A DNA stretch of 44,615 bases from contig JAKPQA010000158.1 in NCBI GenBank assembly GCA_029547025.1, forward strand, positions 1-44,615. Reading direction: 5' to 3'. Position numbers and translations under genes: made by a program. Below the pieces are notes generated by a model. The model saw nothing but the letters and a program-made list of their open reading frames with translations. It was not told where the DNA came from and did not search any database. This document shows positions 6,449 through 13,888 of this stretch, piece after piece (within the stretch, counting starts at the first letter, position 1; each line of letters starts with the position of its first letter). The stretch comes from Armatimonadota bacterium (GTDB lineage: Bacteria > Armatimonadota > Zipacnadia > UBA1398 > JAKPQA01).

Positions 6449-8839
6449 ATGCGGGCACCACCGGCTTGTCTCCCTCCCTCCCTCCCTCCCTCCCTCCCTA
6501 TCATCTCGTTCCTATGTGTCTGTGGTCTGACTCTCCCCGTGTCCGCGGAACCCACCTTCACGCTCACGCTCCAACCGTCTTCGTCCACGGTGTCTGACAT
6601 GTGGCACTGGTCCGTATCGGCGTCGGCTCCGCCGCCGGGCACCATGATGATGTGGGGCATCTCCGGCATCTGGAAGAAGCGCGACAACGGCGCCTGGCAG
6701 AGCGCGCCGAACATCTTCATCGACCCGGCGGGCACCAAGGGGGGAACCTGGCTGACCTACGGCGATGGCGATCAGAACTTCCCCATCGACGTGAAGTGCA
6801 GCATCACGTACACCCTCTTCGGCCCGGGCGGTTCGAGTCAGGGCAGTGCTGAGACCAACACCGTAACGGCCACACCGGGCAACATGGTGACCCACTGCAC
6901 GGGCGGCAACGCCCTGCTCATTCTCCATGCCCCGGGCGATGAGGACCCGAACACTCCGGGCGCCGAGGAACACGTGCTGACGTGGAACGCCTACCACCAG
7001 GACTGGTGCCACAGCGCGTTCGCGAACGAGCACATGCACTGCGGCATCTCGGTGCTGCCGGTCACGGGGAACCCGGCATCGCCCGACTGGCAGATCACCG
7101 TGCCCCAGGGCGATCCAGGAGACGGCTCCTACACCTGGGAGGGTCAGCGCACCCCGCCCAGGCCATCGGCGCCCAAGGGGATCTACACCTGGCTCGTCTC
7201 CGCCTCCCACAAATACGACCCCGATGGCACCGGCTGCCCCGTGGGCTGCGGTCACGTCGCCGAGTGTCCGCCCGATACCGACAAGGTGGGGCGGCCCGCC
7301 ACGGTCCAGTCGTTCGAGTACCTTCACCTCGACCCGGAGGCGAACCGGCTCTTCGTGAGGGTGACCTACGCCCTCGCGACCGATGTCGGCGAGTGCATGG
7401 TGAAGGTCTTCACGCCCAGCTTCGACGCGGTCACCTGGGCGGCATCGGGCGACGAACTGACGGCGGGGACACACACCACCGACGTCCTCGAGATCGAGGG
7501 CGTCAATGACGACCAGGGCAACGTGGTCGACGGCGACGAGTTCTGCGCGGTGGTTCTCTCGAGCCAGACGGCTGCGGAGGGCCTGCTCAACCGCGACCGG
7601 CAGCCGAAGCCCCACGTGCCTCACGGCATGTACGGTCAGGCACAGACCGGGAGCGTGACCCTCGAGAGCATCTCGTTCGAGGACGACATCCCCATGAAGT
7701 GGGCTGTGCACCCTCTCGACGGCAACCCGGTCGACCTCGGGAACCCCGAATGGACGCGAGCGGACGTCCGGCAGGACTGGAAGCTCCTCCGGCCCTATTG
7801 CACGTGCCCGAGACCCTATGACTTCCTTCCGGGGAGCCCGTCAGGGGCCTGCCCCAACCATGGCGGCGCGTGGTCCGGGCCGAAGCGGGATCCGGCCGCG
7901 TACGTTCGGCCATCTAAGGCCAACCGGACGAACAACGTCCCGCTGCTCGTCACGCTCAAGGGTCCGGCGGGTGCGACTGGTACGGCGTGGGCTACCGGAA
8001 GCCTCGGCGGAGTGATGGCGTTCCCTGTCGAGTTCGACTCGAACGGCGACGCCACCGACCAGCCCGCTCACACGGGAGCCGAAGTGACCGACACGGTGGA
8101 TGTGCTGGGTGTGAACTGGAGCTGGCACTTCCAGTTCGACGAGACGGCCCACCAGATTGCTCTTGGCGACTCGGAGCACACGGTCTACGTGACCTTGGAC
8201 CAGCGGCTCGCAGGCGTACCGGTGTTCTTGCAGCTAGTGGACTTCTCGTGCCGGTGGGCCGATGGCGGCGAGGCCGCCGCATACGTGTTTGACGCGATCT
8301 GGCATGAGATCAAGTTCAACTACCTGCCACCGTACCAGTACTACTCCGAGCCGGGGAGCACCTTTAGCCCAGACCATCTGGGCGACCCCGACCTCGATCT
8401 GTGGGCCCTTCTCGGGTCCGAGCGTGGGCGCTGCGGGCACTACGCTGACCTCATGTGGGGGCTGAACGCGGTCCACGGCCTGCAGGTAGCCAGACAAGAG
8501 GTACATGGCGGGCCTCAGGGGGATCGCACAGGCACTTGGGTCTGGTTCCACGTCAGGTACCGTGGATCGTCTGGGATCCGGGCCCATGGCACTCTCGATC
8601 CCGCGCAGAAGTGGTTCCGGAACCACGGGCTGTGCTGGCTAGGCGACCGCCTGACGCTCTACGATCCCTCGTACGGCGTCTGCGAGGACGGCGCTAGCGC
8701 GGACGATGCCCTGCGGAAGTACGAGAACAACGCCGTCTGCGACTACAGCGAGGATGCCCTGCCGGGCCCTCCGTCCAACTGGGTGCCGAACGACCTGGCA
8801 GCGCCGTTTGCCGAACTCGCCTTCGGCGGCTCGTGGTGA
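6449..8839 (+). CDS. Large secreted protein with C-terminal transglutaminase-like domain
   Basis: A 796-residue exported protein from ATG 6449; a GTG at 6407 is an alternative. The first codons include the (TCCC)7 tract, encoding PPSLPPSLP, followed by a hydrophobic core and a likely cleavage after PVSA. Most of the protein is beta-rich and unrecognised; a Cys-rich segment with CTCPRPYDFLPG lies near residue 450. The C-terminal part has RCGHYADLMWGL (Cys near residue 661), WFHVRYRG (His near 700) and LYDPSYGV (Asp near 737). This is the Cys-His-Asp order of transglutaminase-like hydrolases. The next lipoprotein gene starts 14 bases after the stop, so they are probably co-transcribed. The enzyme call is by motif; the substrate is unknown. 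Confidence 0.65.
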   Translation: MRAPPACLPPSLPPSLPIISFLCVCGLTLPVSAEPTFTLTLQPSSSTVSDMWHWSVSASAPPPGTMMMWGISGIWKKRDNGAWQSAPNIFIDPAGTKGGTWLTYGDGDQNFPIDVKCSITYTLFGPGGSSQGSAETNTVTATPGNMVTHCTGGNALLILHAPGDEDPNTPGAEEHVLTWNAYHQDWCHSAFANEHMHCGISVLPVTGNPASPDWQITVPQGDPGDGSYTWEGQRTPPRPSAPKGIYTWLVSASHKYDPDGTGCPVGCGHVAECPPDTDKVGRPATVQSFEYLHLDPEANRLFVRVTYALATDVGECMVKVFTPSFDAVTWAASGDELTAGTHTTDVLEIEGVNDDQGNVVDGDEFCAVVLSSQTAAEGLLNRDRQPKPHVPHGMYGQAQTGSVTLESISFEDDIPMKWAVHPLDGNPVDLGNPEWTRADVRQDWKLLRPYCTCPRPYDFLPGSPSGACPNHGGAWSGPKRDPAAYVRPSKANRTNNVPLLVTLKGPAGATGTAWATGSLGGVMAFPVEFDSNGDATDQPAHTGAEVTDTVDVLGVNWSWHFQFDETAHQIALGDSEHTVYVTLDQRLAGVPVFLQLVDFSCRWADGGEAAAYVFDAIWHEIKFNYLPPYQYYSEPGSTFSPDHLGDPDLDLWALLGSERGRCGHYADLMWGLNAVHGLQVARQEVHGGPQGDRTGTWVWFHVRYRGSSGIRAHGTLDPAQKWFRNHGLCWLGDRLTLYDPSYGVCEDGASADDALRKYENNAVCDYSEDALPGPPSNWVPNDLAAPFAELAFGGSW
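6471..6499 (+). repeat. Tetranucleotide repeat (TCCC)7 in coding sequence
   Basis: Seven perfect TCCC units plus one extra T run without interruption inside the signal-peptide codons. Gain or loss of one unit shifts the frame. The opposite strand reads (GGGA)7, which satisfies the usual G-quadruplex pattern of four or more GGG runs with one-base loops. The tract is the only simple-sequence repeat of this length that I see in the window. Confidence 0.97.
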
Positions 8840-8853
8840 AGGGGGCAGATGAG

Positions 8854-10152
8854 ATGCAGAGACGCTTCGCCCGTCGCCTGTTCGGGTCTGGGGCACCGCT
8901 AGCGGCTGCCCTGTCACTCACACTTCTAGGATCCGCGCTGGGCTGCGGCCGTGGTGACGCCGACGGCCATTCGGTGGCGACCGTCGGGGCCGCCCCAGAG
9001 CCGGCCAAACCGGGCCGCGCGTCCGCTGCCTCGGCACGCGTGACCGGTGCGGTGGTGGCGGCGCCTGCGCGCGGGCTGCCGCGCCCGCGCCGTATAGACC
9101 CGCCCGGCGACCACCCGCCGGTGGGCGCCGTGCTCTACGTGGCACCCGACGGGCCGCACATCGTCGTCGCGCTCTCTCCGGAGACCAGCCTGGCACCGAA
9201 CGGAGAGTGGTGCGACGCGTTCGACTGCACCGCCCTCAAGTGTTGGGAAGCCAAGCTTGGAGCCGGCTGTGCAGCGACTGGTGTGGAGCCTGCCCCCTCC
9301 CTGACGACGGGTCGGCGCTGGGATGGGCAGGGGCTCTGTATCGTGCAGCAGGGCGGAGAACGCATGGCGGTCATCGAGCGGTGGCCTATGTCTGCCTACA
9401 CAACGTCCCACATCACGGTCGAGCGCGCTGGCGAGGTCGTGTTTTCGAAGACGCTCGGGATCCCCGGTTACAACGACATGCAGGCGGTCGCGAGGCCTGA
9501 GTACCCCCGTGATGTCTCGGCGCTGGGGGCATTCGAGCCGTCGGCAACCCTGGTCGACGAGCGTGTGTGGCTCGTCACGCGTGACGGCTTTGGGTACGCG
9601 TCGGTCAGTTCGACGCGTTGGGGTCATTTCACCTACGGCGACTGGGCCGTCTCCAAGCGCCTGGGCCGGGGGTACTCCCCAGCCATCGTGGGGAGCCGCG
9701 ATCGCGGCCTGTTCGTGTCGTGCGTCAGGTCTGCAGCTGCCTCGTCAAGCACAGGCCGGGCCCCGAGCACGATCGCGCTCTTCCGGTCGACCGACGGGCA
9801 GGACTGGAAGGCGCTGCAGCCCGTGACCGACGAGACGACGGCCCGTACGCAGGCGCTGGCACTGGACCCCGAGCACGGGCTGTGCGTGGTCTACGCGGCA
9901 AAGCGCGAGGGCGGGTGGCCGCTGATGGCCGCCCGGTCGGCCGACTTCGGACAGACGTGGGGCAAGCCCGTCATGCTGACCGAGCGGACGATCTACGCCT
10001 CGCAGCCCCAGGTGGTCGCCTACGGGGGGAGGTTCTACATCTCCTACCGCGACACAGCGGACGTGATGTCGAAGCGGTGGAACCCGCTCTTCGACGGCGA
10101 CCCGCTGGGCATCTACACGCTCGTGCTCGAGCCGGAGCAGTTGCCGGCGTAG
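8854..10152 (+). CDS. Asp-box (sialidase-like) lipoprotein, copy 1
   Basis: A 432-residue predicted lipoprotein. ATG 8854 follows a G-rich GGGGGCAGATGAG leader; an upstream GTG at 8833 would overlap the previous gene. The signal peptide ends SALGC, an imperfect but acceptable lipobox, and a Pro/Ala-rich linker follows. Asp-box motifs typical of six-bladed beta-propellers appear late in the protein, STDGQDW near residue 315 and SADFGQTW near 365. I do not see the arginine triad or RIP motif of true sialidases. The gene is followed by a close paralogue in the same orientation, including similarity beyond the stop codon. It probably binds or processes glycans at the cell surface, which is inference. 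Confidence 0.8.
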   Translation: MQRRFARRLFGSGAPLAAALSLTLLGSALGCGRGDADGHSVATVGAAPEPAKPGRASAASARVTGAVVAAPARGLPRPRRIDPPGDHPPVGAVLYVAPDGPHIVVALSPETSLAPNGEWCDAFDCTALKCWEAKLGAGCAATGVEPAPSLTTGRRWDGQGLCIVQQGGERMAVIERWPMSAYTTSHITVERAGEVVFSKTLGIPGYNDMQAVARPEYPRDVSALGAFEPSATLVDERVWLVTRDGFGYASVSSTRWGHFTYGDWAVSKRLGRGYSPAIVGSRDRGLFVSCVRSAAASSSTGRAPSTIALFRSTDGQDWKALQPVTDETTARTQALALDPEHGLCVVYAAKREGGWPLMAARSADFGQTWGKPVMLTERTIYASQPQVVAYGGRFYISYRDTADVMSKRWNPLFDGDPLGIYTLVLEPEQLPA

Positions 10153-10173
10153 GTGAGGGGGCGGGGGCCGGGG
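10132..10173 (+). repeat. Direct repeat spanning the 3' end of copy 1
   Basis: These 42 bases cover the last codons, the TAG stop and 21 bases beyond it. They are repeated at 11503-11544 with a single mismatch (G/T). They mark the tandem duplication of the Asp-box lipoprotein gene. Confidence 0.9.
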
Positions 10174-10239
10174 CTAGGTCGCTGCGTCCCGGCCCCCCGC
10201 CCGCGACATGCGGTGCTACGTGTGGGAGGTGCTGTGGTC

Positions 10240-11523
10240 GTGCGGAGAGGCATCACGTACGTTGTGCCTGCGGTGGCTGTTGCGGCGCTGGCGCTGGTAG
10301 TGCCACACCTGACCGGCTGCTCGCGTGGCGACGCCGACACTGCAGGGCCCCGAGCGGCGCCCTCGGAGAGTGCAGGCGGTGTGCCAGACGCGGCCGCGCC
10401 GTCGGCCAGCAACGGCGGCGCACCTGCTGCGCCCGTGCGCGACCTGCCCCGCCCGCGGAAGATCATGCCTCCCGGTGACCACCCGCCCGTGGGGGCCGTG
10501 CTCTACGCGGCATCCGATGGGCCGCACATCGTCGTCGCGCTTTCCCCAAAGACTGATCTGGCGCCAGGCGGCAAGTGGCAGGGCGGCTTCATGTTCTCCG
10601 ACGTGCCATCGTGGGAGGCACGGCTCGGCGAGGACGGATCGGCCTCTGGGGCGGACACCGGGCCACCGGCGAAGACGGGGCGTGGATGGAACGGACGCGG
10701 CTGGTGCATCGCCCAGAAGGGTGACGAGCGCGTCTCGTTCATCGTCGAGTGGCCCGCCTCAGCCTTCGGGACTTGCCACCTGACGCATGAGCGCGGCGGC
10801 CAGATCGTGTTCTCGAAGAACCTCGGCATTGCTGGCTACAACACGTGGGTGCCGGTGGATGGGCCCAGGTACCCGCAGGATCTGAGTGTGTACGACATCG
10901 CTGATCCTTCCGTGGCGCTCGTGGGCGAACGGCTGTGGTTCGTGAGCCGTGACATGTTTGCGAACCCTTCGGTCAGCCACACCCGGTGGGGCGAGTTCAA
11001 ATACACCGACTGGGCGCCATGCCGACGGCTGGGCAAGGGGTACTTCCCGAGCATCGCTGGCAGCGAGGACAAGGGCGTCTTCGTGTCCTATGTGAAGCTC
11101 GCCACGAAGGACCTGATCGATGGCGACGTTCGCGGCACCATCGCTGTGCGTCACTCCACCGACGGCGAGGAGTGGAAGGAGCTGCCGCCAGCGACTGACG
11201 AGAAGGCCGCGCATATGCAGGCGCTGGCGCTGGACTCCGAGCACGGGCTGTGCGTCGTCTACGCGGCCAAGCGCGAGGGCGGCTGGCCGCTGATGGCGGC
11301 GCGGTCAGCGGACTTCGGCCAGACCTGGGGCGAGCCCGTCATGCTGACCGAGCCGACGATCTACGCCTCGCAGCCGCAGGTGGTGGCGTATGGCGGGCGG
11401 TTCTACGTCTCCTATCGAGAGATGACCGGCGTCCGGAACAGCCGCAAAGAGGGCGGCCCCTTCGAAGGCGACCCGGTCGGGATCTACACACTCGTGCTCG
11501 GGCCGGAGCAGTTGCCGGCGTAG
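10240..11523 (+). CDS. Asp-box (sialidase-like) lipoprotein, copy 2
   Basis: A 427-residue paralogue of the preceding gene. GTG 10240 is chosen because GGGAGGT (10224-10230) lies 9 bases upstream; GTG 10234 is also in frame but too close to that site. The lipobox HLTGC is good. The two copies share the DHPPVGAVLY region, the GLCVVYAAKREGGWPLMAAR block and the terminal LVLxPEQLPA almost unchanged. The N-terminal linker and the central region (near DVPSWEARLGED) have diverged, and cysteines differ. SADFGQTW is kept as an Asp-box. The gradient, conserved at the C-terminal half and variable before it, suggests the central part faces a changing ligand or lacks constraint. Confidence 0.8.
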   Translation: MRRGITYVVPAVAVAALALVVPHLTGCSRGDADTAGPRAAPSESAGGVPDAAAPSASNGGAPAAPVRDLPRPRKIMPPGDHPPVGAVLYAASDGPHIVVALSPKTDLAPGGKWQGGFMFSDVPSWEARLGEDGSASGADTGPPAKTGRGWNGRGWCIAQKGDERVSFIVEWPASAFGTCHLTHERGGQIVFSKNLGIAGYNTWVPVDGPRYPQDLSVYDIADPSVALVGERLWFVSRDMFANPSVSHTRWGEFKYTDWAPCRRLGKGYFPSIAGSEDKGVFVSYVKLATKDLIDGDVRGTIAVRHSTDGEEWKELPPATDEKAAHMQALALDSEHGLCVVYAAKREGGWPLMAARSADFGQTWGEPVMLTEPTIYASQPQVVAYGGRFYVSYREMTGVRNSRKEGGPFEGDPVGIYTLVLGPEQLPA

Positions 11524-11544
11524 GTGAGGTGGCGGGGGCCGGGG
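11503..11544 (+). repeat. Direct repeat spanning the 3' end of copy 2
   Basis: Partner of 10132-10173: 41 of 42 bases are identical, including the stop codon and the G-rich sequence after it. Confidence 0.9.
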
Positions 11545-11578
11545 ATCGCGTGCGGCCGGCAGCCACCACACCGGGCCG

Positions 11579-11628
11579 GTCAGGGGCCCCGCGCCCCCCG
11601 GGCGCACCCCTGTGCGGCCCCTCCTCAA
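11579..11628. repeat. Palindromic repeat element, copy A
   Basis: A 50-base unit starting GTCAGGGGCCCC. Outer arms GGGGCC (11583-11588) and GGCCCC (11616-11621) can enclose an inner hairpin GCGCCC-ccc-GGGCGC (11591-11605). A second, competing hairpin is CGCAC-ccct-GTGCG (11603-11616). It resembles REP-type intergenic elements in size and structure. Confidence 0.85.
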
Positions 11629-11740
11629 CATGCCGAACGTTGCCCTGCCCATCTTGCGGAGGGGCGCCATGGGGGGAACCACGCGGTTCCCAGCGTGGTG
11701 GGCCCCCAACGCGCCCGCTCTTCGCGCCTTATCTTCGGGT

Positions 11741-11757
11741 CCTTCGACAAGCTCAGG
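11741..11757. repeat. CCTTCGACAAGCTCAGG intergenic motif
   Basis: This 17-base motif abuts copy B of the palindromic element. From memory, the same core (TTCGACAAGCTCAGG) recurs between genes of many unrelated environmental bacteria, often as part of small repeated elements. Its presence beside another repeat suggests a composite mobile or REP-like element. Confidence 0.55.
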
Positions 11758-11807
11758 GTCAGGGGCCCCGCGCCCTCCGGGCGCACCCCTGTGCGGCCCC
11801 TCCTCAA
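11758..11807. repeat. Palindromic repeat element, copy B
   Basis: Identical to copy A in 49 of 50 bases. The only change (C to T at 11776) falls in the three-base loop of the inner hairpin, leaving both stems intact. The copies start 179 bases apart in the same orientation. Confidence 0.85.
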
Positions 11808-11871
11808 GACAGGCCAGCGCCGTGTACGGACCTTCCGCGCACCGCCCAGGCCTACGTTACCGCCGATGCCC

Positions 11872-13182
11872 CTACGCCTCGACCACCTCATACCCCTCTG
11901 CCTGGCCCAGGCCTGTGGCCTCGGCGGCCTTCAGGTAGCCGATGTCGAACCCGTCCCTCAGCCCCTCGTGAAGCGCCCGCTCGGCCGCGACGATCTGCGT
12001 CGCGGCGGCATCGATCGCCACCGGGTCGGTCGACAGCAGCAGCGTGTTCGGTGTCCGCTCCGGGTACGACTGGAACTCGTGTGGCTCGTGGTAGGGGCCT
12101 TCATCGTAGATGCCACGAAGGCCGTCGATGACGCATAGCCTGGTCTTTCCGCCCAGCATCTCGTGCCCGTATAACTCGGCGATGGTCTGGTTCACATCGG
12201 TGGCGAAGTACGTGCCCTCCGGCACGCCCAGCGTCCCGGCCAAGGGGCCGCTGACCGCCATCTCCCTGCACTCGCCCGGGGCGGCGAGCAGTAGGAGGTC
12301 GCCCATATAGGCCATCTTGATGACCTCACACGGCCCCAACTGGGGCTTGAGCTGGCCCACGATCTGGTCGCCGCTGTACGTGCCCGCTTTGAGTGTGGCA
12401 TTGAAGGACTCGCGCCCGTCGAGCCGCACGGCCATCGAGAGGTCGGCGGGTAGGTTCCACGGCCCGAACACCTCAGAGCGGGCCATGGGCGCGTGCGAGT
12501 GGAGTTCGACGGCCAGGGGCACGGCACCAAAGTAGTTCTTCATGACTCCGCACGTGCCCGCCAGCGGGTGGGCCTTCAGCGCCCCGAAGCTGATGAGGTG
12601 GTCGGCCTGCGTGAGCACGCGCTGCACGGGCAGTCCCGGCGAGCTGGGGGGATGGGGCAGCACGACGCGGGTATGGGGGTCAACGTCCCACTGCTCGCGC
12701 AGATAGGTCGAGTGGATCCGGCACAGCCCGTCGAGGGCCGGCTCGAGATAGGCCACCGGCGCGTTATCCCACACGGTGATCTGTTCCATCTCCACAGCCC
12801 CCTGCCCAGCCAGGAGCTGCCGCAGGATCACGACCAGGCCGCGCACCGCCTCGGCCGAGGTGCCGATGGCTGGTGGGCCGCCCATGCTGTTGATCTTGAT
12901 GACGATCCGCTGCTCGGGGCCGACGGGGCCCATGAGCTTGCCCAGGCCGGTCACTTCGTCCTGGAGCCCGGTCAGCCGGCGGATCGATGCCCGCATCATG
13001 GCCTCCACCACATCGGCCTGGGGGGCGAAATCGGCCGTCGCGGCCACGTTGTGGGCGCGGACGACGCGCGAAACCCGGGCTGCGGGCTGGGCGGGTAGGC
13101 GGTCGCCGATGGCGGCCGTGGCCGCCAGGGCGGCCGCCGACTGGATGAAGCGCCGTCGCGTCAGACCGTTCAGATGCTCCAA
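11872..13182 (-). CDS. Tat-exported DUF362 domain protein
   Basis: About 436 residues. I choose the TTG start at 13182, preceded by AAGGAG, because it places a twin-arginine signal TRRRFIQSAAALAA near the N-terminus; the longer upstream frame is not conserved-looking. DUF362 features follow: IVIKINSMGG near the start of the domain, ITVWDNAP, HLISFGALKAHPLAG, and near the C-terminus LSTDPVAIDAAATQIV. DUF362 proteins are often found with iron-sulfur or metal centres, and some carry ferredoxin domains. None is visible here, and only scattered cysteines are present. A folded, cofactor-bearing protein in the periplasm would fit the Tat signal. It is divergent from the ACT/liv operon. Confidence 0.85.
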   Translation of the reverse strand: MEHLNGLTRRRFIQSAAALAATAAIGDRLPAQPAARVSRVVRAHNVAATADFAPQADVVEAMMRASIRRLTGLQDEVTGLGKLMGPVGPEQRIVIKINSMGGPPAIGTSAEAVRGLVVILRQLLAGQGAVEMEQITVWDNAPVAYLEPALDGLCRIHSTYLREQWDVDPHTRVVLPHPPSSPGLPVQRVLTQADHLISFGALKAHPLAGTCGVMKNYFGAVPLAVELHSHAPMARSEVFGPWNLPADLSMAVRLDGRESFNATLKAGTYSGDQIVGQLKPQLGPCEVIKMAYMGDLLLLAAPGECREMAVSGPLAGTLGVPEGTYFATDVNQTIAELYGHEMLGGKTRLCVIDGLRGIYDEGPYHEPHEFQSYPERTPNTLLLSTDPVAIDAAATQIVAAERALHEGLRDGFDIGYLKAAEATGLGQAEGYEVVEA

Positions 13183-13238
13183 AGTCAGGCTCCTTCGCCT
13201 TGGGTGGCCCGTCCGGGCCGGGGTGGCACGCGGCCCTA

Positions 13239-13267
13239 CTGTAGCAGAACGAGGCGGGCGGCTACAG
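13239..13267. promoter_or_regulatory. Inverted repeat in divergent promoter region
   Basis: CTGTAGC (13239-13245) and GCTACAG (13261-13267) are perfect 7-base arms with 15 bases between, spaced 22 bases start to start, about two helical turns. They lie between the divergent DUF362 gene and the ACT/liv operon, so they could be an operator for either. No clear -35/-10 pair was found beside them. Confidence 0.35.
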
Positions 13268-13372
13268 GCTGGCGCGGAGCCGACAACCCCATTGCCGCAC
13301 CGATGAAGGACTGCGCCCCCTGCCTGCCGTATCCGACGAAGAACTCGGTGCGTGCGACTGGCCCGGGAACGG

Positions 13373-13822
13373 ATGGTGGAATTGAGCTCGGTACAGCAAG
13401 TCTCGGTGTTCCTCGAGAACAAATGCGGGCAGCTGGCCGACGTGCTGCGGGTACTCTCCGAAGCCGGCATCAACCTGGGGGCGCTGTCGATTGCCGACAC
13501 GGCCGGGTTCGGCATCCTGCGGTTCCTCTGTGGCGACCCCGCTCGAGCGGCCGCAGTGCTCCGCGAGGCGGGCTTCTCGGTCGGCGAAACCGAGGTCGTT
13601 GCCGTATGGGTCCCGCATCGGCCTGGTGGCCTTTCTGGGGTCACCGAGGTGCTCAGGCCGCTCGGGATCAACATTGACTACCTCTACTCATTCCGTGGTC
13701 CCGACCCCGGCTCCGCCGTGGTAGTGCTACGGGTCGAGAATGGGCGGGATGCCCAGGCCATGGCCGCGCTGCGGCAGGCTGGGCTCCAGCTGCTGACGGC
13801 TGAAGAGGCCAATGGGCTGTGA
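13373..13822 (+). CDS. Tandem ACT-domain protein
   Basis: 149 residues from ATG 13373; a GTG at 13352 would add seven residues. Two ACT folds are visible. The first spans about residues 4-70 (VSVFLENKCGQLADVLRVLS, then INLGALSIADT). The second spans about 73-140 (VVAVWVPHRPGGLSGVTEVL, then INIDYLYSF). Each has the Gly-containing strand-helix turn where ACT domains bind amino acids. Stand-alone tandem ACT proteins of this size are recurrent neighbours of phenylacetate-CoA-ligase-like genes and branched-chain amino-acid transporters, as here. It is probably a small-molecule sensor or chaperone for the operon product. It is the first gene of the plus-strand operon, with 66 bases before livK. Confidence 0.88.
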   Translation: MVELSSVQQVSVFLENKCGQLADVLRVLSEAGINLGALSIADTAGFGILRFLCGDPARAAAVLREAGFSVGETEVVAVWVPHRPGGLSGVTEVLRPLGINIDYLYSFRGPDPGSAVVVLRVENGRDAQAMAALRQAGLQLLTAEEANGL

Positions 13823-13888
13823 GTTGCCGGGGTAGTGGGTGTACTGGTGTGCGCTGTGTCGACGATTCGACTTCGCAGGAGGTGCGGT

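Larger units (their letters stand above)
11524..11871. other. Non-coding spacer with duplicated palindromic element
   Basis: This 348-base stretch separates two convergent genes and has no convincing gene. It holds two copies of a 50-base palindromic element, a CCTTCGACAAGCTCAGG motif, and the tail of the lipoprotein duplication. Short reading frames here are interrupted by the repeats and look like products of GC-rich composition. Confidence 0.75.

Noticed and set aside
8854-11523. Asp-box lipoproteins as true sialidases
   Set aside because: Asp-boxes alone do not define the enzyme; I see no RIP motif or arginine triad.
11524-11871. Repeated palindromes as a CRISPR array
   Set aside because: Only two copies, 179 bases apart start to start, with unequal content between and no cas gene.
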